Assembly (NCBI GenBank): GCA_013368315.1
Contig: JAACJM010000312.1
Coordinates: 23,512-87,511 of the forward strand
Length of the DNA: 64,000 bases
DNA from: Tetrapyrgos nigripes
Taxonomy: Eukaryota > Basidiomycota > Agaricomycetes > Agaricales > Campanellaceae
Reading direction: 5' to 3'
The notes under the pieces were generated by a model that was given only the letters and a program-made list of their open reading frames with translations, made no database searches and was not told the origin of the DNA. The translations under genes and the position numbers were made by a program. Positions 10,324-22,329 of this stretch are shown here, piece by piece; positions within the stretch are counted from its first letter, which is position 1; the number at the start of each line of letters is the position of its first letter.

Positions 10324-12711
10324 ATGTCGGGTTTCCTGCCGTCTTTTGAATCTTTTGCCAAAGGCGCCTTTGCTACAGCTGCTGGTCTAGCTACTCTCAG
10401 TATGCATCCATTTCAGTCCTAATTGGCTGAGGCTCATCGAGTTTGACTGACTACAAAGCACAAACAGGCGCAGGACTCATTTACTACGGGCAGAACTACC
10501 TCATTTACCCTTCAGCGTACATCAAGGTCGGCCCAGACGATGGTGGTGCGTTGCTGTATTCTTTAAGGCGGCGGATAGTGGTCTGATGCAAACGGAACAG
10601 TTGTACATACCCCAGCAGACTATGGTCTCTTTGGTGAAGAAATCGAACTACGAGCCGCAGATGGAACTCTACTACGATGCTACCTCCTTCCTCAACGTTT
10701 AGAGCTTCCACGACCGAAGAAGTTCCAAATGTTACCCATCACACCTGCAGTATGGAAAGACGGAGAGACGGATGAGGAGGTACGTTCTCTGTCCGTGTTA
10801 GTGGTCGTTGCCAAGCTGACTCTCCTATGGTTTTGCTATTGGCTCATAGTACATGGCTCGTCGACCAACTGTAATAATGTTCCACGGAAATGGAGGCAAC
10901 GTAGGACATCGTATTCCTCTGGGGATGATGTTCCAGCAGTTTATGAGGTGCAATGTGTTGATGGTGTCTTATAGAGGGTAAGTATTCGTTTTATCACTCT
11001 TTTGCCCTTTCCTACTTTTGGTCGAGTGATTGGACGGTTGGACTAGTCTGGCTAGGGCAAGGCATGTCGCACACGCAGCTGGTGTAACCCACTCTCAACG
11101 ACGTCAAAAATAGCGTTGCTGGGGTGACTACGTGGATCGATGATTAGTGCCAGGAGATTGGGTGGGTTGGCTGATACCCGCAATCAGGCCTTATATGCAA
11201 GTCTGTATTTCGGCTGCTGTGTGTTTATTTGCGGAACGACAACATGTCTACCAGCACGAAATGTTTGGCTGGTGGAGCATCGTTTTAGTCTGAAGTTTTT
11301 TACCTTCCCTATGTTCTTCGAACTCATGGCAAACTCAACTGACTTTTTATGACCATTAGGTATGGTAACTCAGAAGGATCACCTTCAGAACGAGGATTCC
11401 AGATGGATGCGCAGGCAGCATTAAATTTTGTGGTTCAGGATCCGAGATTCGGGAAGACGCCTTTGGTGAGTTTTAGCCTTAAGATTCTTCATTTTCATAT
11501 CTTGCTCTGTGCCATTAGATGTCTTGGATGCCAGACTTGATTTCTGGCTGTAACTGACCGCTGACTGACATTCTCCATGATTTTAGATCCTCTATGGCCA
11601 ATCAATCGGTGGTGCAGTCTCCATTGACCTTGCAAGTCGGAATCCAGAAAAGGTGAGCGGTAATTAATATGTGCAAACCAGTGTTTCTGACTGACTGAAT
11701 GATTCTTGACTTGCAAACGAACAGATCACCGCATTAATCCTTGAAAATACATTCACATCCCTCCCTGCTCTCGTCCCACACGTCTTACCTCTCCTCTCTT
11801 CGTTTACGTTTTTGTGTCATCAAAAATGGGAGTCGGAGGCGAAGATCTTTGGGTATGTCCCTCAGGGGTCATCTGTCTCGTCTGTCTCTCCAAGTTCTGC
11901 GTCTGCGTCGGGTTCAAGTTCAAGTAGGACGAGGTTACAAGTGGAAAGGGAGAAGGAGAGGCAGCAGCAGCAAGGGTCTGCACCGGTGGGAGGGGCAAGA
12001 GGGATCAAGGATCAGAGGTATAAAGGGATACCTAAAGGCACGAGGGTATTGTTGTTGAGCGGAAAGATGGATCAGATTGTGAGCTTCTTTTCTGCACTGT
12101 TACCTTGATTATGTTCCTAAAATAAGAAAACAGGTTCCACCAGAACACATGGAAGCTCTACGAGTAGCTTTCAAGGAGAGGACAAAAACTAGGAAGGAAT
12201 TGGGTATCCCAGGACCGTTTATCTCTTCCTCCTCCTCCTCACCATCTTCTTTAAAATCGAAATCAAAGAAGCAGCCCACATCAGGAATAACGTTTTCTAC
12301 GGGCCGTTCACGTTCAGGATCAAGGACGAGGACGTTGAGTGCAGAGAAGGATTGGGAGGTTTTGGATGACGGGACTGGTGGGGACGAGAAGGCTGAGGAA
12401 GCTTTACGAGTAGATGCACATGTTGATGTTAACTCTGATGTTGATATGGGTGTGAGAGGCGAAAAGATAGAGGAGGAAGCAGAAGAAGAGGAAAGGTCGA
12501 GATGGGAAGAGTTCCCTTCAGGGTCTCATAGTAAGTCTTTTCGAGGATGGCTTTGAAAGATGATTTACTAATTGTTGAATGCCTTTTTCTTTTTCTTTCC
12601 GGTACAGATGACACCTCGGCACAGGCTGGTTATTGGAATGCTGTTGAGGAGTTTGTGAGTGAGGTCTCGAGGGAGTGGGTACTGGCGAAGGAGGAGAGCG
12701 CGAGGCTTTGA
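10324..12711 (+). CDS. Alpha/beta hydrolase, Bem46/ABHD13-like
   Basis: Nine exons (10324-10399, 10468-10545, 10601-10779, 10850-10977, 11360-11465, 11587-11652, 11725-12078, 12134-12530, 12608-12711) give 495 residues in frame. An N-terminal hydrophobic segment (FATAAGLATLSAGLIYYG) is a likely membrane anchor. The fold's marks follow in order: NYLIYPSA, FHGNGGN (oxyanion region), SYRGYGNSEG, the nucleophile elbow YGQSIGG, then LILENTFTSL, LLLSGKMDQIVPPEHM with the acid residue, and the histidine in HNDT. Family members are usually near 300 residues. The excess here is two low-complexity inserts: a Ser-rich then Glu/Gln-rich loop before GIPKGTRVLLLSG, and about 130 residues rich in Ser then Asp/Glu between the acid and the histidine. 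Intron 4 (382 bp) is far longer than the rest. Confidence 0.88.
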
Positions 12712-13297
12712 GCTCTGAGTCTTGGGACTTTTTTATTTTTCCGTTTGCGACTCTTTGGTCCTCTCCTCTTCTGGTTCTTTCAGCACCTGGAACAGCGGCT
12801 TCGTATACTTGAAATCGTTTCTCATTTTTACTTACTTGGGTTGTGGACGTAGTATGGCATCTTGTAATAGGATTGACCATAACACCCTGAGCATGAGTGC
12901 TTCTATACCAAGTTCTTTCGGCAGGTACGTAGGGGAACGCGTTTTTATGGATGACGTGACCGTGTCTCATTCTTCTTTTAAACCAACTTCATAGAACGGC
13001 ACAGTTCAGTGGACGTCTTGATCTCGGGTGTTAACTCTTTTTTTCGCCGTCGCCGGGTCCGCACATCTACGACAGTGAAGCTAGTCTGCTAGCTTGAATC
13101 TCTCTAGGGCATTTTGCGCCTGTTTTCACGAAGAGATCCTAAGAATTAAATAGACCAGAATAACAATGTCATGCGTCTTACTCGTGGTTCTCAACAGCTC
13201 TGAGCGCTTTCTATTCCCAAGGTGAGTTTGCCAGCGATAGTTGCTGCATCGTTGAAGGTACTCAACGCATCTTACGGTCTTCGCAGTTTGACGAATC
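12712..13297. other. Intergenic, no feature seen
   Basis: T-rich after the hydrolase stop, as expected of a 3' region. The open minus-strand frame at 12518-12970 lies antisense to the hydrolase 3' end and shows no domain. Confidence 0.5.
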
Positions 13298-15364
13298 ATG
13301 CGCCTGCTGAACACGAAAACTTTGCAAATTCACGAGTTCTGCTCCGATATCCCTACTTATGCTATCCTATCTCATACCTGGGGCAGTGAAGAAGTTACCT
13401 TCCAGGATATGCAGAACACTCAGGTCGCAGAGTGGAAGGCTGGCTACGCGAAGCTCTTGGGAGCTTGTGCTCATGCTCGAAAGTATAATTTTGAGTGGAT
13501 TTGGATTGACTCATGCTGCATCAACAAGGAGAGTAGCGCAGAGCTCTCAGAGGCCATCAATTCGATGTATCAGCTCTACGGAGACTCCGAAGTTTGTTAC
13601 GTGTACTTGGCTGATGCCTCGAGTGCAGAGGATCCCCGGGATGTCGAGTCTGGCTTTAGGAGGAGTAGATGGTTCAAGAGAGGTTGGACGCTTCAGGAGT
13701 TGCTCGCTCCTCGCTACGTCGTCTTCTTGGGAAAGGATTGGGAAGAAATTGGAACTAGATGGAGTCTACGGGACGCCATATCCGCGTTGACGCGCATTCC
13801 CTCCCGCGTCTTCGAGGACGGTAGTCTGACGAGCTACAGCATAGCTCAGAAGATGTCGTGGGCAGCTTTCAGGGAGACGACGAGGCCGGAGGACCAGTCG
13901 TATTGTCTGATGGGGCTATTTGGAGTCAACATGCCACCTCTTTACGGCGAAGGATGTGTCAAGGCGTTTATGCGTCTTCAGCAGGAGATCATCAAGGTTT
14001 CTGATGATCGTAGTATTTTTGCGTGGATTGCACCGATTGGGGAGCAAGGATCACGAGGACTGTTTGCGAAATCTCCCTTCGAGTTCAGAATGTCCGGAGA
14101 AGTTGCGGCGTCGGACACAGATACCATTGACGAAAACTCATCATATTCTTTCGCTAATAATGGTTTGCATATACACCTCCCTCTCGAGGAAGTCCCGGAC
14201 GGCCCCAGTGATGACTCGTACGACAACGACAACGACCAGGGCCTGTTTCTCGCATCGCTCCATTGTCGATCTCAAAAAGATGGCAAGTACCTATCCGTCT
14301 ATCTTTGCAAGATAAATGGTCGACGATATGTTCGTTGTCGTGCAGACGAGTTGGCTCTCACCTCTGCACCCCCTGCACCAAACTCTTTGCAAAACCTAGT
14401 TGTGAAGGAGAACAATCATATTCCATCCTTCACTCGGCGCCGGGAGAAAGATGCCGAGAAGGTAGTGGTCAGTGTCAAGCTTTCAGACACAGTGACTCGG
14501 AACCGCCTTGTCTTTTACAGTAGCCAGGGCATCGAAGGTCTCAGTACTTTTCCTGTCGCGAAAGGGGGTTCCCTGTCTTTGGAATATACAGTTCGCAGTC
14601 CTAGCGGCACCTCGCAAACCTCTCTTGTCTTAACGTTACTACGCGCTCAGGGCAATCTACTATCCTTGAAGGTGGAGGGTGGAAATCCTAGGCGAGGTCT
14701 ATCCGACTATGTTGGCTGGGCGCACCACGGGCATGAACTTGCAGATAGAACCTTTCTACCGTTGACAAATGGGGATGTGGTATCTCTCAGATTTCAGAAT
14801 ACAGGAAAATGTACGGAGAAAATCTTCGAGATGATCCACCTCTCTCAAGGAGATGCCCTTACTGCTTTGAGGAGGGAGTTGACGTCGCCAGCTGCAGGTT
14901 TTATAGTGCCAGTCACAGCAGCGGGTTTATATTACTCCGCCAGTCTCCAACGGATTTCTTCCCTCGATTTCTTTGATGTGGACTGCGGTCCTGACCAGCA
15001 ATATCTTTCCTTCCAGGCGTCCACTTTCAGAATTCTTACATATACGGTTTCTGTGTGGTGGGCGCCGGAAGAGACGCTCGACGTGGCTCTTGGATTTCGA
15101 GGAGTTGTACCCTGGATGCATATATCTTCCCGTCGACAAAAGTTTGAGGTTGACGGTCAGGAACGGGATTTGGCCGTCTATCTAGCCCTCTTGAGCCAGA
15201 GAACAGACCACTGGCCAGAGGAGCTCCAGACTTCGTCAATGACATTGATCTTACCCTACCAGGATGTTGCTGTCACGGTCACCATTGAAGCTAGAACAAC
15301 CATTCAACTTGGCTCTCACCTTCTGCGAATCGATTTTAATCGTACTACTAAAATTTCCGAGTAG
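13298..15364 (+). CDS. HET-domain protein
   Basis: A single uninterrupted frame of 688 residues, unusual among the intron-rich neighbours. The N-terminus matches the HET (heterokaryon incompatibility) domain: MRLLNTKTLQIHEF, YAILSHTWGSEEVTFQDMQ, then FEWIWIDSCCINKESSAELS and SMYQLYGDSEVCYVYLADA, and RGWTLQELLAPRYVVFLGKD. QSYCLMGLFGVNMPPLYGEG closes the block. Residues 250-688 are beta-rich in appearance and carry no repeat or ATPase motif that I can see, so this is the stand-alone basidiomycete form and not an NLR fusion. In ascomycetes HET domains trigger cell death on non-self fusion; in Agaricomycetes the family is large and its job is mostly unknown. No partner gene is adjacent. The start is the first ATG of the domain. 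Confidence 0.92.
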   Translation: MRLLNTKTLQIHEFCSDIPTYAILSHTWGSEEVTFQDMQNTQVAEWKAGYAKLLGACAHARKYNFEWIWIDSCCINKESSAELSEAINSMYQLYGDSEVCYVYLADASSAEDPRDVESGFRRSRWFKRGWTLQELLAPRYVVFLGKDWEEIGTRWSLRDAISALTRIPSRVFEDGSLTSYSIAQKMSWAAFRETTRPEDQSYCLMGLFGVNMPPLYGEGCVKAFMRLQQEIIKVSDDRSIFAWIAPIGEQGSRGLFAKSPFEFRMSGEVAASDTDTIDENSSYSFANNGLHIHLPLEEVPDGPSDDSYDNDNDQGLFLASLHCRSQKDGKYLSVYLCKINGRRYVRCRADELALTSAPPAPNSLQNLVVKENNHIPSFTRRREKDAEKVVVSVKLSDTVTRNRLVFYSSQGIEGLSTFPVAKGGSLSLEYTVRSPSGTSQTSLVLTLLRAQGNLLSLKVEGGNPRRGLSDYVGWAHHGHELADRTFLPLTNGDVVSLRFQNTGKCTEKIFEMIHLSQGDALTALRRELTSPAAGFIVPVTAAGLYYSASLQRISSLDFFDVDCGPDQQYLSFQASTFRILTYTVSVWWAPEETLDVALGFRGVVPWMHISSRRQKFEVDGQERDLAVYLALLSQRTDHWPEELQTSSMTLILPYQDVAVTVTIEARTTIQLGSHLLRIDFNRTTKISE

Positions 15365-15657
15365 CTATCACTTGCTGTAAATAAATCTATGACTCTGAAT
15401 GGCATTGACAGTGACACGCGTCGCGACGCGTAGCTCAAATGCACGTGATATCGCCGATCGGCACAAAACACGGACACCCACCTGAGACCTCGAGGTCCCC
15501 GAAGTTTCCTCCTCCTTTCCAGCAGGCTCCGGTAGTGCGATCACCACCTTAACTATGAACAATCTTTTGAAGCTTGAAGCTCGGCCACGACCAGAAGATA
15601 CCCGGGCTAGGGCAGACCGTGGCCATATCTGGTAAAGCATCATCCAAAAATTCGAAG
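15365..15657. other. Intergenic
   Basis: Short spacer between the HET gene and an inverted-repeat element; no feature seen. Confidence 0.4.
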
Positions 15658-16313
15658 TTACTATTCGTGACCTAGAAGTGACATGGGCCCTAGAAGTGGA
15701 AGATTCCGAAGAAATCTGTCCATATCTTTGCTCCTCCCTCATCTCCCTTCATAAAAATTGAATAATAGATACTTTCACATATTACTTACATTTCTATGTA
15801 ACCAGATTTACCAGGTTTGCACTGAGACGTTTGCCATGGGCTGAAAACGACGAACAAAGTGCATTTCCGCGGGCGTGACAGAAGTGAAAGGCTTTCGCAT
15901 AAGCTATCCCGTCGAAAATCTTTTGTGAAACTTAATATGGTAGTCCCTACGACTGATTTTATTCGTATCCAGCCTTGTCCCGGGCCAAAATTTAGGTGTT
16001 GTGCCTTTTTACGCAGCAAACGAGGTGGAAGTGATAGAACAGTTGCTTCAAACTCCGCTCGGCGCCTGCTTTTTTGAAAGAGGGTCACACCTGTGACATC
16101 TTCCACTTCCCCGCCAATACGTCGTCACAAAACGTTCCTCGTCGGCCCTCCACGGCTTGTATCCACATCCCTCGGAAAACCCTGCAGATTTGATAAACCA
16201 AAGGTTTATACCATAGACTTCAGGTGTGTAATTTTTTTTGGACAACGGTAAAGATTTGCGAAAGTTTTAATTCATCGACATTCTTTCTTCCACTTCTAGG
16301 TCACGAATAGTAA
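15658..16313. mobile_element. Inverted-repeat element, mariner-like MITE candidate
   Basis: A 23-base perfect inverted repeat bounds 656 bp: TTACTATTCGTGACCTAGAAGTG at 15658-15680 (23 bases including the flank) and its complement at 16291-16313. The outer ends read TTA...TAA, so a TA target-site duplication is possible, as for Tc1/mariner. The left arm repeats part of itself (CCTAGAAGTG) about 20 bp further in. The inside has no long coding frame. A mariner-type transposase fragment lies 185 bp downstream. Confidence 0.55.
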
Positions 16314-16498
16314 TTACAGCTGTTCGCAAAAAGAATGACAGTGGGAATTTTTGAAAGTATATATCTCGATTCGGGTGACGCGTCAGCCTACTGTACCTAC
16401 TGTACCGTACTCAAAGCCCTTCCTCAACCCTTCCTTGCTTCGTCTACTTGTCCTCATACCTTCTTATTGTATACCTTCTTTTTACGTCAAATCCAACT

Positions 16499-16797
16499 AT
16501 GCCCGGCCTCAAGCCCATTGACCGAGGCCTCAAGCTTGCTGCTGTAAACCTTTATGAACGGGGCCTGCTGATGCTAGAGCAGATTCTGGAAGTAGTTGGG
16601 TTTAGCGAGAGTACCTTTTGGAGGGTCCTCAAGCTCTGGCGGGAGACTGGAGACGTTATCAATCACTCATTTGGAGTTCGAGGCTGCCCACAATCCCTGG
16701 CTATGGAAGACGTGCAGTTCTTGATCTGACTCGTCTGACATCGCTCAGATTGGTTCATCAAAGAGCTTGAAGACCTCATGTGGGAAAACCAGTTCAT
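16499..16797 (+). pseudogene. Tc1/mariner-like transposase, N-terminal fragment
   Basis: From the ATG at 16499 the frame reads MPGLKPIDRGLKLAAVNLYE, LLMLEQILEVVGFSESTFWR and VLKLWRETGDVINHSFGVRG, the helix-turn-helix DNA-binding part of the mariner-like transposases common in Agaricomycetes. After a TGA at 16727-16729 the same alignment continues (HRSDWFIKELEDLMWENQF) and then stops matching near 16800. The catalytic DDE part is missing, so this is a relic that cannot move itself or others. Confidence 0.7.
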
Positions 16798-17032
16798 TGC
16801 GACATAAGGATTGAGAGGAAGCAGCAGGTAATTGATGAAGCAGTATACAGTGCCGCAACGGTACTAAGAAACTACGTAGATGCCAAATTGAGATATACTT
16901 TCAAAAATTTCTCACTGTCATTCTTTTCGCAAACCGCTGTAAAAAGAAGTCCTGTAGTCATCACTCCTAGGGTCTCTTATCAATTTGCACCACCATGTCT
17001 CCATCTTTTAAAAGCAAAAAGTCTTCAAGACC

Positions 17033-18505
17033 TTTTTGTGAAGACCGAGTCGCCTGGAACTTGGACTGGGAACGGGAAATCAACGACTTCTAGATGGCAC
17101 ACAGCAAAACATTACACTCACTCCAGCAGTATACACCCGAGCCTATCACAATCTTGACAAAGTCCCTTTGTCTATATATGACTGTATGATGATTGACCAC
17201 TGATCGTCTCTCCGGCTCTGCAAGGACATGCGCTTCGACATTTGCATCCTACAGAGAGATCTTTCCAAAACAGCATCAGTCTGTTTCTCAATGGATGACT
17301 TTGAGAACCGTTGGATGAACTTCAGCGATAAAGAGAGGGAGCAGTGGATATTGGAGGGTCTCGTACGGGCCCTTGACACCAATTTGATAGCGGAGCATTG
17401 GCGGTCTAACTGTCTGGAGATCACTGTTGGGCGGATGAACTACAAGTCGGGCAAGGGATTCCTTGATCTTCTGGGTCAGTTGGTCGGAGAGGACAAAGAG
17501 AGGATTGCGCATGACGTCAGGACTGTACCTAACCCAGTCTGGAATGTCCTCAACTCTTCCGCTAAAGAGACACTCCTTCTGGGCCAATGCGTTTTGCAAC
17601 GCCACCATGATACCCTACGGACGGCACTACTCACTCTCTTTGTCTGGCATGTCCTGCTGGCATTCGTAGGTGACTTTTCTCGTGTTTGGAATCTGTACTG
17701 ATATCGTCTTACTGCAGCATGGCGAGGTTGTACAATACATGCATATTAAGGATGCTTCCCACCGCAGGACTCAAGCTGTAGCAGATGCTCTCCGTGTAGC
17801 CGAACGTGATGGATGTGCTACCTCAATGATAACCCGAGCTGAGATAAAGGTACAAAAAAGAGATTTCGGAATACCGCCGCACTCAAGCCCACTACGGATG
17901 CACTAGCTGTCATAAAAGTGCGGAGATGTGTGGAATTAAGAAACTCCTTGTCTGCCAGAAATGCAAGGAAATTGTTCGATATGTGTTTTATTGCTCCAGG
18001 TATGGTTTCGCTTCTCGCTTTTCGCGTTGTATTTTGATGTCATTTTGTCTTCAGAGACTGTCAAACTAAGGACTGGAAATACGAAAGACCTCCACACAAG
18101 CAGATATGCGGCAACAAGTCGGCTCTCGCAGACAGTTGCATGGGCATCTCTCTAGGTCCACCAGAGGATGACGTTGGTCCATGGGGTACTCCCAACCCAG
18201 GTTTCACTCGTTCTCCTCATCTTCTATGCCTGTTGGACGTGCTTGAAAAGTACAAAGGCTACGACTACATCCTTTATCGTCCCGACCCAAAGTACAAGAG
18301 CAATATTCTAGTGAAGTCTGAGCTGGATCATGCAAGAGAGTTCTTCAAGGCAAATATGCGTGTTGCGGTATGCCGATATGCTCCGCTTGAAGTACACAAT
18401 ATGTACCGGGTTCTGCTACAGTATGCAGTGAACCAAGAGGGAGTGGGTGAGGAGGGTTTGAAGAAGCAGCTGAAGAACGAGTTCGGGGTCGATATCCAGC
18501 TGTAG
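17033..18505 (+). pseudogene. MYND zinc-finger protein relic, copy 1
   Basis: Spliced reading gives EDRVAWNLDWEREIND, YHNLDKVPLSIYDCMMIDH, RFDICILQRDLSKT, KEREQWILEGLVRAL and FLDLLGQLVGEDKER. A MYND-type finger follows (CTSCHKS...LLVCQKCKE...YVFYCSRDCQTKDW...HKQICG) and then a long conserved tail to FGVDIQL*. Two introns are recognisable (from 17667 and 18000). The frame is broken by a TAG near 17090, a shift near 17130, a TGA at about 17200 and a shift in a run of six A near 17850. A second, independently damaged copy lies at 54870-56377, sharing the same domain order. MYND fingers bind proline-rich partners; the family here is a lineage-expanded Agaricomycete one of unknown role. Confidence 0.7.
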
Positions 18506-20236
18506 GGCTGACACCTTTTGATCCCACACTTGATGCTTTTCATTTCGTGACAATTTGGTCGATGGTTCTCTTATTTTTCACTTGCGCCTTTACTACTCGC
18601 AATTTTTCATTTTTTGGTCGACCTACGCACTGCACTTCTTTATCAGCTCCCCAAAATGGTCTTTCGTGCCTTCCAACAGTAGTGAATAGACATGTATATC
18701 TTCCACGGAATAGTCCAGATCTGTTGCCCTTGAATACCTCAACCTCTGTCGGTGCGCAGGATATTGCAAGAGCCATTGCCAACACGGGAAGTCCTCTGAA
18801 ATTTTACCATGCGAAGGGCGTTGCATTCATTCAAGTTGCGTTTTGGCTCTTTCCACCACCACCCTTCGTCTCTGAGTCTCCACCGTTTCTTTTTCTGGAT
18901 ACGTACTCCAGCGCTCTCACTCCTGCAAAGTGTATTGACTTCATCACCCCTATATTGCCTGTCTGTAGTAAGTACTGACAGGCGCCTACGTATACCTGAA
19001 GGGTTGACTGGAAATTGGATCACGAAGGGGAAATTTTGTTCTCCGTGATCGAAAATGGTCTATACTGTACAGCTGAAGTGAGATACCTGTGTTGAGGAAG
19101 ATCTCTTATAGCTGATGAACGTTCGTAGAGTCGTACGGGATGTACGGTATACGCCTAGGCAGTGTGGCTATTTCCTTATTGATTCTTTCCTATCTTTTCT
19201 TTTGTTTCCGTCGATCGTATCCATTTAGTTCTCCCTATCTCTTTTGTTATTTCCATCCTTGCGATCGTATTATATTACACCTGTCACCCTCAGCCGTTCT
19301 ACTATCGTACGTCTGAGGGTGAGTATCATTGTTTCTACCAGGTGCACGCTTACTGACTATTGTAATTAGTCTTGTATTTACTCGAGCGTCTACAACCTGG
19401 GAGCTGGCGGAGCAGCATCGAAGACCATGGTTGTATCGTATAGTGGGAGTCAGAGTCTAGAGACCTCAAGAGCTGCTCCAGAGCTGCTAATTCAGAAATC
19501 GGTAGCCTTGACGGTATGAACCCGAGCTTCATGTGAGCAACCATCGTACCGCGCTTTAGTAGCCTTTACTCATCCTACCTAGATAAGGTGCTCGGATCAC
19601 CAGCGGCGTAATAAAGAAAGAAAGTGGCGGATTCCAACCGCGAGGCCGCCTCTTCGAACTTGAGTGGTACTAACGATTCGTCCTAATGATTCAAACTAAA
19701 CCCCGATAGTTTACCAATATCCCTCGGGGCTCTTTTCCTACTTAAAACGACTGCAATGGTGGTGGTGAGCGGATCGCTCCTCTGCAATCCACTTGTGCCT
19801 CAGCCTGACCTTTCCTCCCTCGTACATCTACAGGCTATCGAGTCTCCCGATTCTCAAAGCACTAGTAGCGCTCGCTTATGACTTGAAGGTGAGTAAGGGG
19901 CACGCTGAATTTAGATTGACCGGGTGATCCTTTCAAGGAGGGTCCAAAAATCTTTCAGGAGTGGTATCGCCGTTGGGTAGCATTTTCGGCAACCTAAAAC
20001 GACGAAAATAGCTGATCGGAGGAGATAATATCATTCCTTGTCAGGCTCCGAATTCGAAATGGCGGCCCTCCTCCGTTACGCGTGTATCCTTTTACGTCCA
20101 CATCTTATCAGGGAGGTACTTACTAAGAAGTACTGAGTAATGTATACAGGCGGTACATTCTCCATGGTCGTCTTCAAGTATGAAACTAGTACTCAATCCT
20201 GAACGATAAATAACTTCGAACCGAATTAGATCACCT
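18506..20236. other. Gene-poor stretch
   Basis: Only short unlinked frames on both strands; no RNA gene, domain or clear repeat found. 19150-19350 is pyrimidine-rich on the plus strand. Confidence 0.45.
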
Positions 20237-20242
20237 TATAAG
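20237..20242 (+). promoter_or_regulatory. TATA-like box of the FAD oxidase gene
   Basis: TATAAG about 40 bp upstream of the start codon at 20279. Confidence 0.35.
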
Positions 20243-20278
20243 CTCATCCACCCAGTGTAAACTGCGCTTTCTTCAACC

Positions 20279-22053
20279 ATGACTCAAAACTCGAGGCCAT
20301 CTACCCTCCAATCCTTCCAAGGTGACCTCGTCTACCCCAATGACCCATCCTATTCCTCTGCCATCGCTCGTTGGGCCTCCAACGCAGAACGCCAAGCTGC
20401 ATTAGTCTCTTTCCCAAAGACCACTTCCGACATAAGCCTCGTCCTAGACTACGCTCTCCACCAATCCAAACCTCCACTACCAATCGCAGTCAAATGCGGA
20501 GGACACAGCGCCTCGGGAGCGTCTTCCAGTGAAGGAGGTGTTGTCATCGATCTTTCGAGGTATTTTAGTGAAGTTAGAGTGGATCCAGAAGCAAAGTTGG
20601 CGTATGTAGGTGGAGGAGCTATTTGGGCAACTGTGGATGAGAAAACGGCGGAATATGGATTGGCGACGGTTGCAGGAGTTGTCAACCATGTAAGTCAATT
20701 GTTCAACCCAGAGTCCTTCGAAGTATGGCTAATATCTGCTCGACGTTTAGACTGGTGTAGGAGGCTTGACTTTAGGAGGCGGATTCGGATATCTGACGGG
20801 TGAGCACGGGCTAGTTATTGATAACCTCGTTCAGGTGAGTGGTTTGGGTAATGGTCGGTGTTTAGCATATCTGACTGACGTCTGAATCACATTTATCAGG
20901 CCACAATAACTCTCCAAACCGGCCAAACCCTCACTCTTTCTTCCAAAGCTGATGAAAACCCCGACCTGTTTTGGGGTATTCGTGGGGCTGGGTCCAATTT
21001 TGGCGTCGTTTCCGAGTTCGTGTTTCGTTTGAGTCCTCAGAGAAGGGATGTATACGCGGGCGTTATGGTCTTTCCGATAGACCGAGTGGAAGAAGTATGT
21101 CAGGTTGCGAATGCGTGGTGGGACAATGGGCCATCGGAGAAGGAGAGGTTGTTCATTACTCTCGTTTGGAATGAGGACATGAGTGAGGTGAGTATGCATC
21201 ACGTAGTAACAGTTGCATTGCCTGAAGCAACTTCTTTGATTTTGTTTAGGTCGTTCTTCAAGTCGCGCCATTCTATAACGGGTCCGAGGCCGATGGAAGA
21301 CAAGTGTTCAAAGCTTTCCTGGAATTAAGTGCGTACTTCGTCTTATTTCTTTGACCTGCGGTTCTTAACCTCACATTTTCGGTGTCCTACGCAGATCCAA
21401 CTCAAGACCTAACAACTTCCCTTCCCTACATCAAACTTAACGCTGCTCTTAACGATCAATTTCCCCATGGCCGACCCTACATCACCACAGGCTTCCAAAC
21501 GCATCGTGCACAAGCCAACCCCGAGTCGATTAGAAACGCTGCGAAATTGTACAAGCGCCACCGAGAAGAAGACTCAAAGTTGGCTAGACCGATCAAATTG
21601 AACGTCTCAGTCATTCACGAATATACTCCGTGGGGGAAAGTTTCGAGTATTCCAGATAGCGAGGGGGGGCCGTTCCCGAGAAATAGAGTGAATAATGGAT
21701 TAATGATGGCTACTTGGGCAGAGAATGAGAAGGAAATTAACCTGAAGGCGAGGGAGATGGTCGATGAGATCAGGAATGCTTTCCTGGATGCTAAGACGAA
21801 CCAGAAGAGTGAAGGTATGTCGCCATTATCAGTCGCATCTGTGGTGTTCTTTGCCCTGGCTGTACGCAGACTAATCTCTTTCTCATTGCATCATTTAGGT
21901 CCGAAGACGGTCGAGAAAGACTTTCGCCAATCCTCTGCCTCTAAGCTGGAAGGTCTTTATGGGGTGGAGAATTATCAACGCTTGAAAACTCTGAAGAAAA
22001 CGTATGATGCCAAGAACGTGTTTTGTAGCTGGTTGCCGATTGAGATCGACTAA
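20279..22053 (+). CDS. FAD-linked oxidoreductase (BBE/FAD_binding_4 type)
   Basis: Six exons (20279-20689, 20751-20834, 20900-21187, 21250-21328, 21395-21814, 21899-22053) give 478 residues. The FAD-binding half shows [18 protein letters not shown], the GGHSASGAS motif whose histidine usually carries FAD covalently, [44 protein letters not shown] and [20 protein letters not shown]. The second-link cysteine of bicovalent members is not evident. The substrate half follows, and the C-terminus ([25 protein letters not shown]) is a slightly atypical BBE domain without the usual Asn-Tyr block. Such enzymes oxidise sugars or secondary metabolites with O2. No signal peptide is seen, so it may act in the cytosol. 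No biosynthetic cluster partner is next to it. Confidence 0.88.
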
Positions 22054-22329
22054 GAGGTGCGGACGAGCTGCCGTGTACTGTAGATAATGGTAATATTGAT
22101 AGATTTACTTGGATACTAGGAAGTATAACAATCATCTAGCTAGCGTCCTTGTCCTCGTACCTACTTAATCTTCAAGAGTGAACGTCTTTGTTTCTTCTAC
22201 CGCTACCGCGTGGGCTTATTACTCTTCAACATCATCGCCACCATTTCCACTAGGAACCGAAGTCTGATTACCAAGGATTCGAATTGGCTAGAACGCTTAG
22301 ACGGTAGAAGAGTGAAGTGACGTCACTAG

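Noticed and set aside
19560..20220. Possible tRNA signals (TTCGAA words near 19655 and 20214)
   Set aside because: No matching A-box, acceptor stem or cloverleaf could be drawn.
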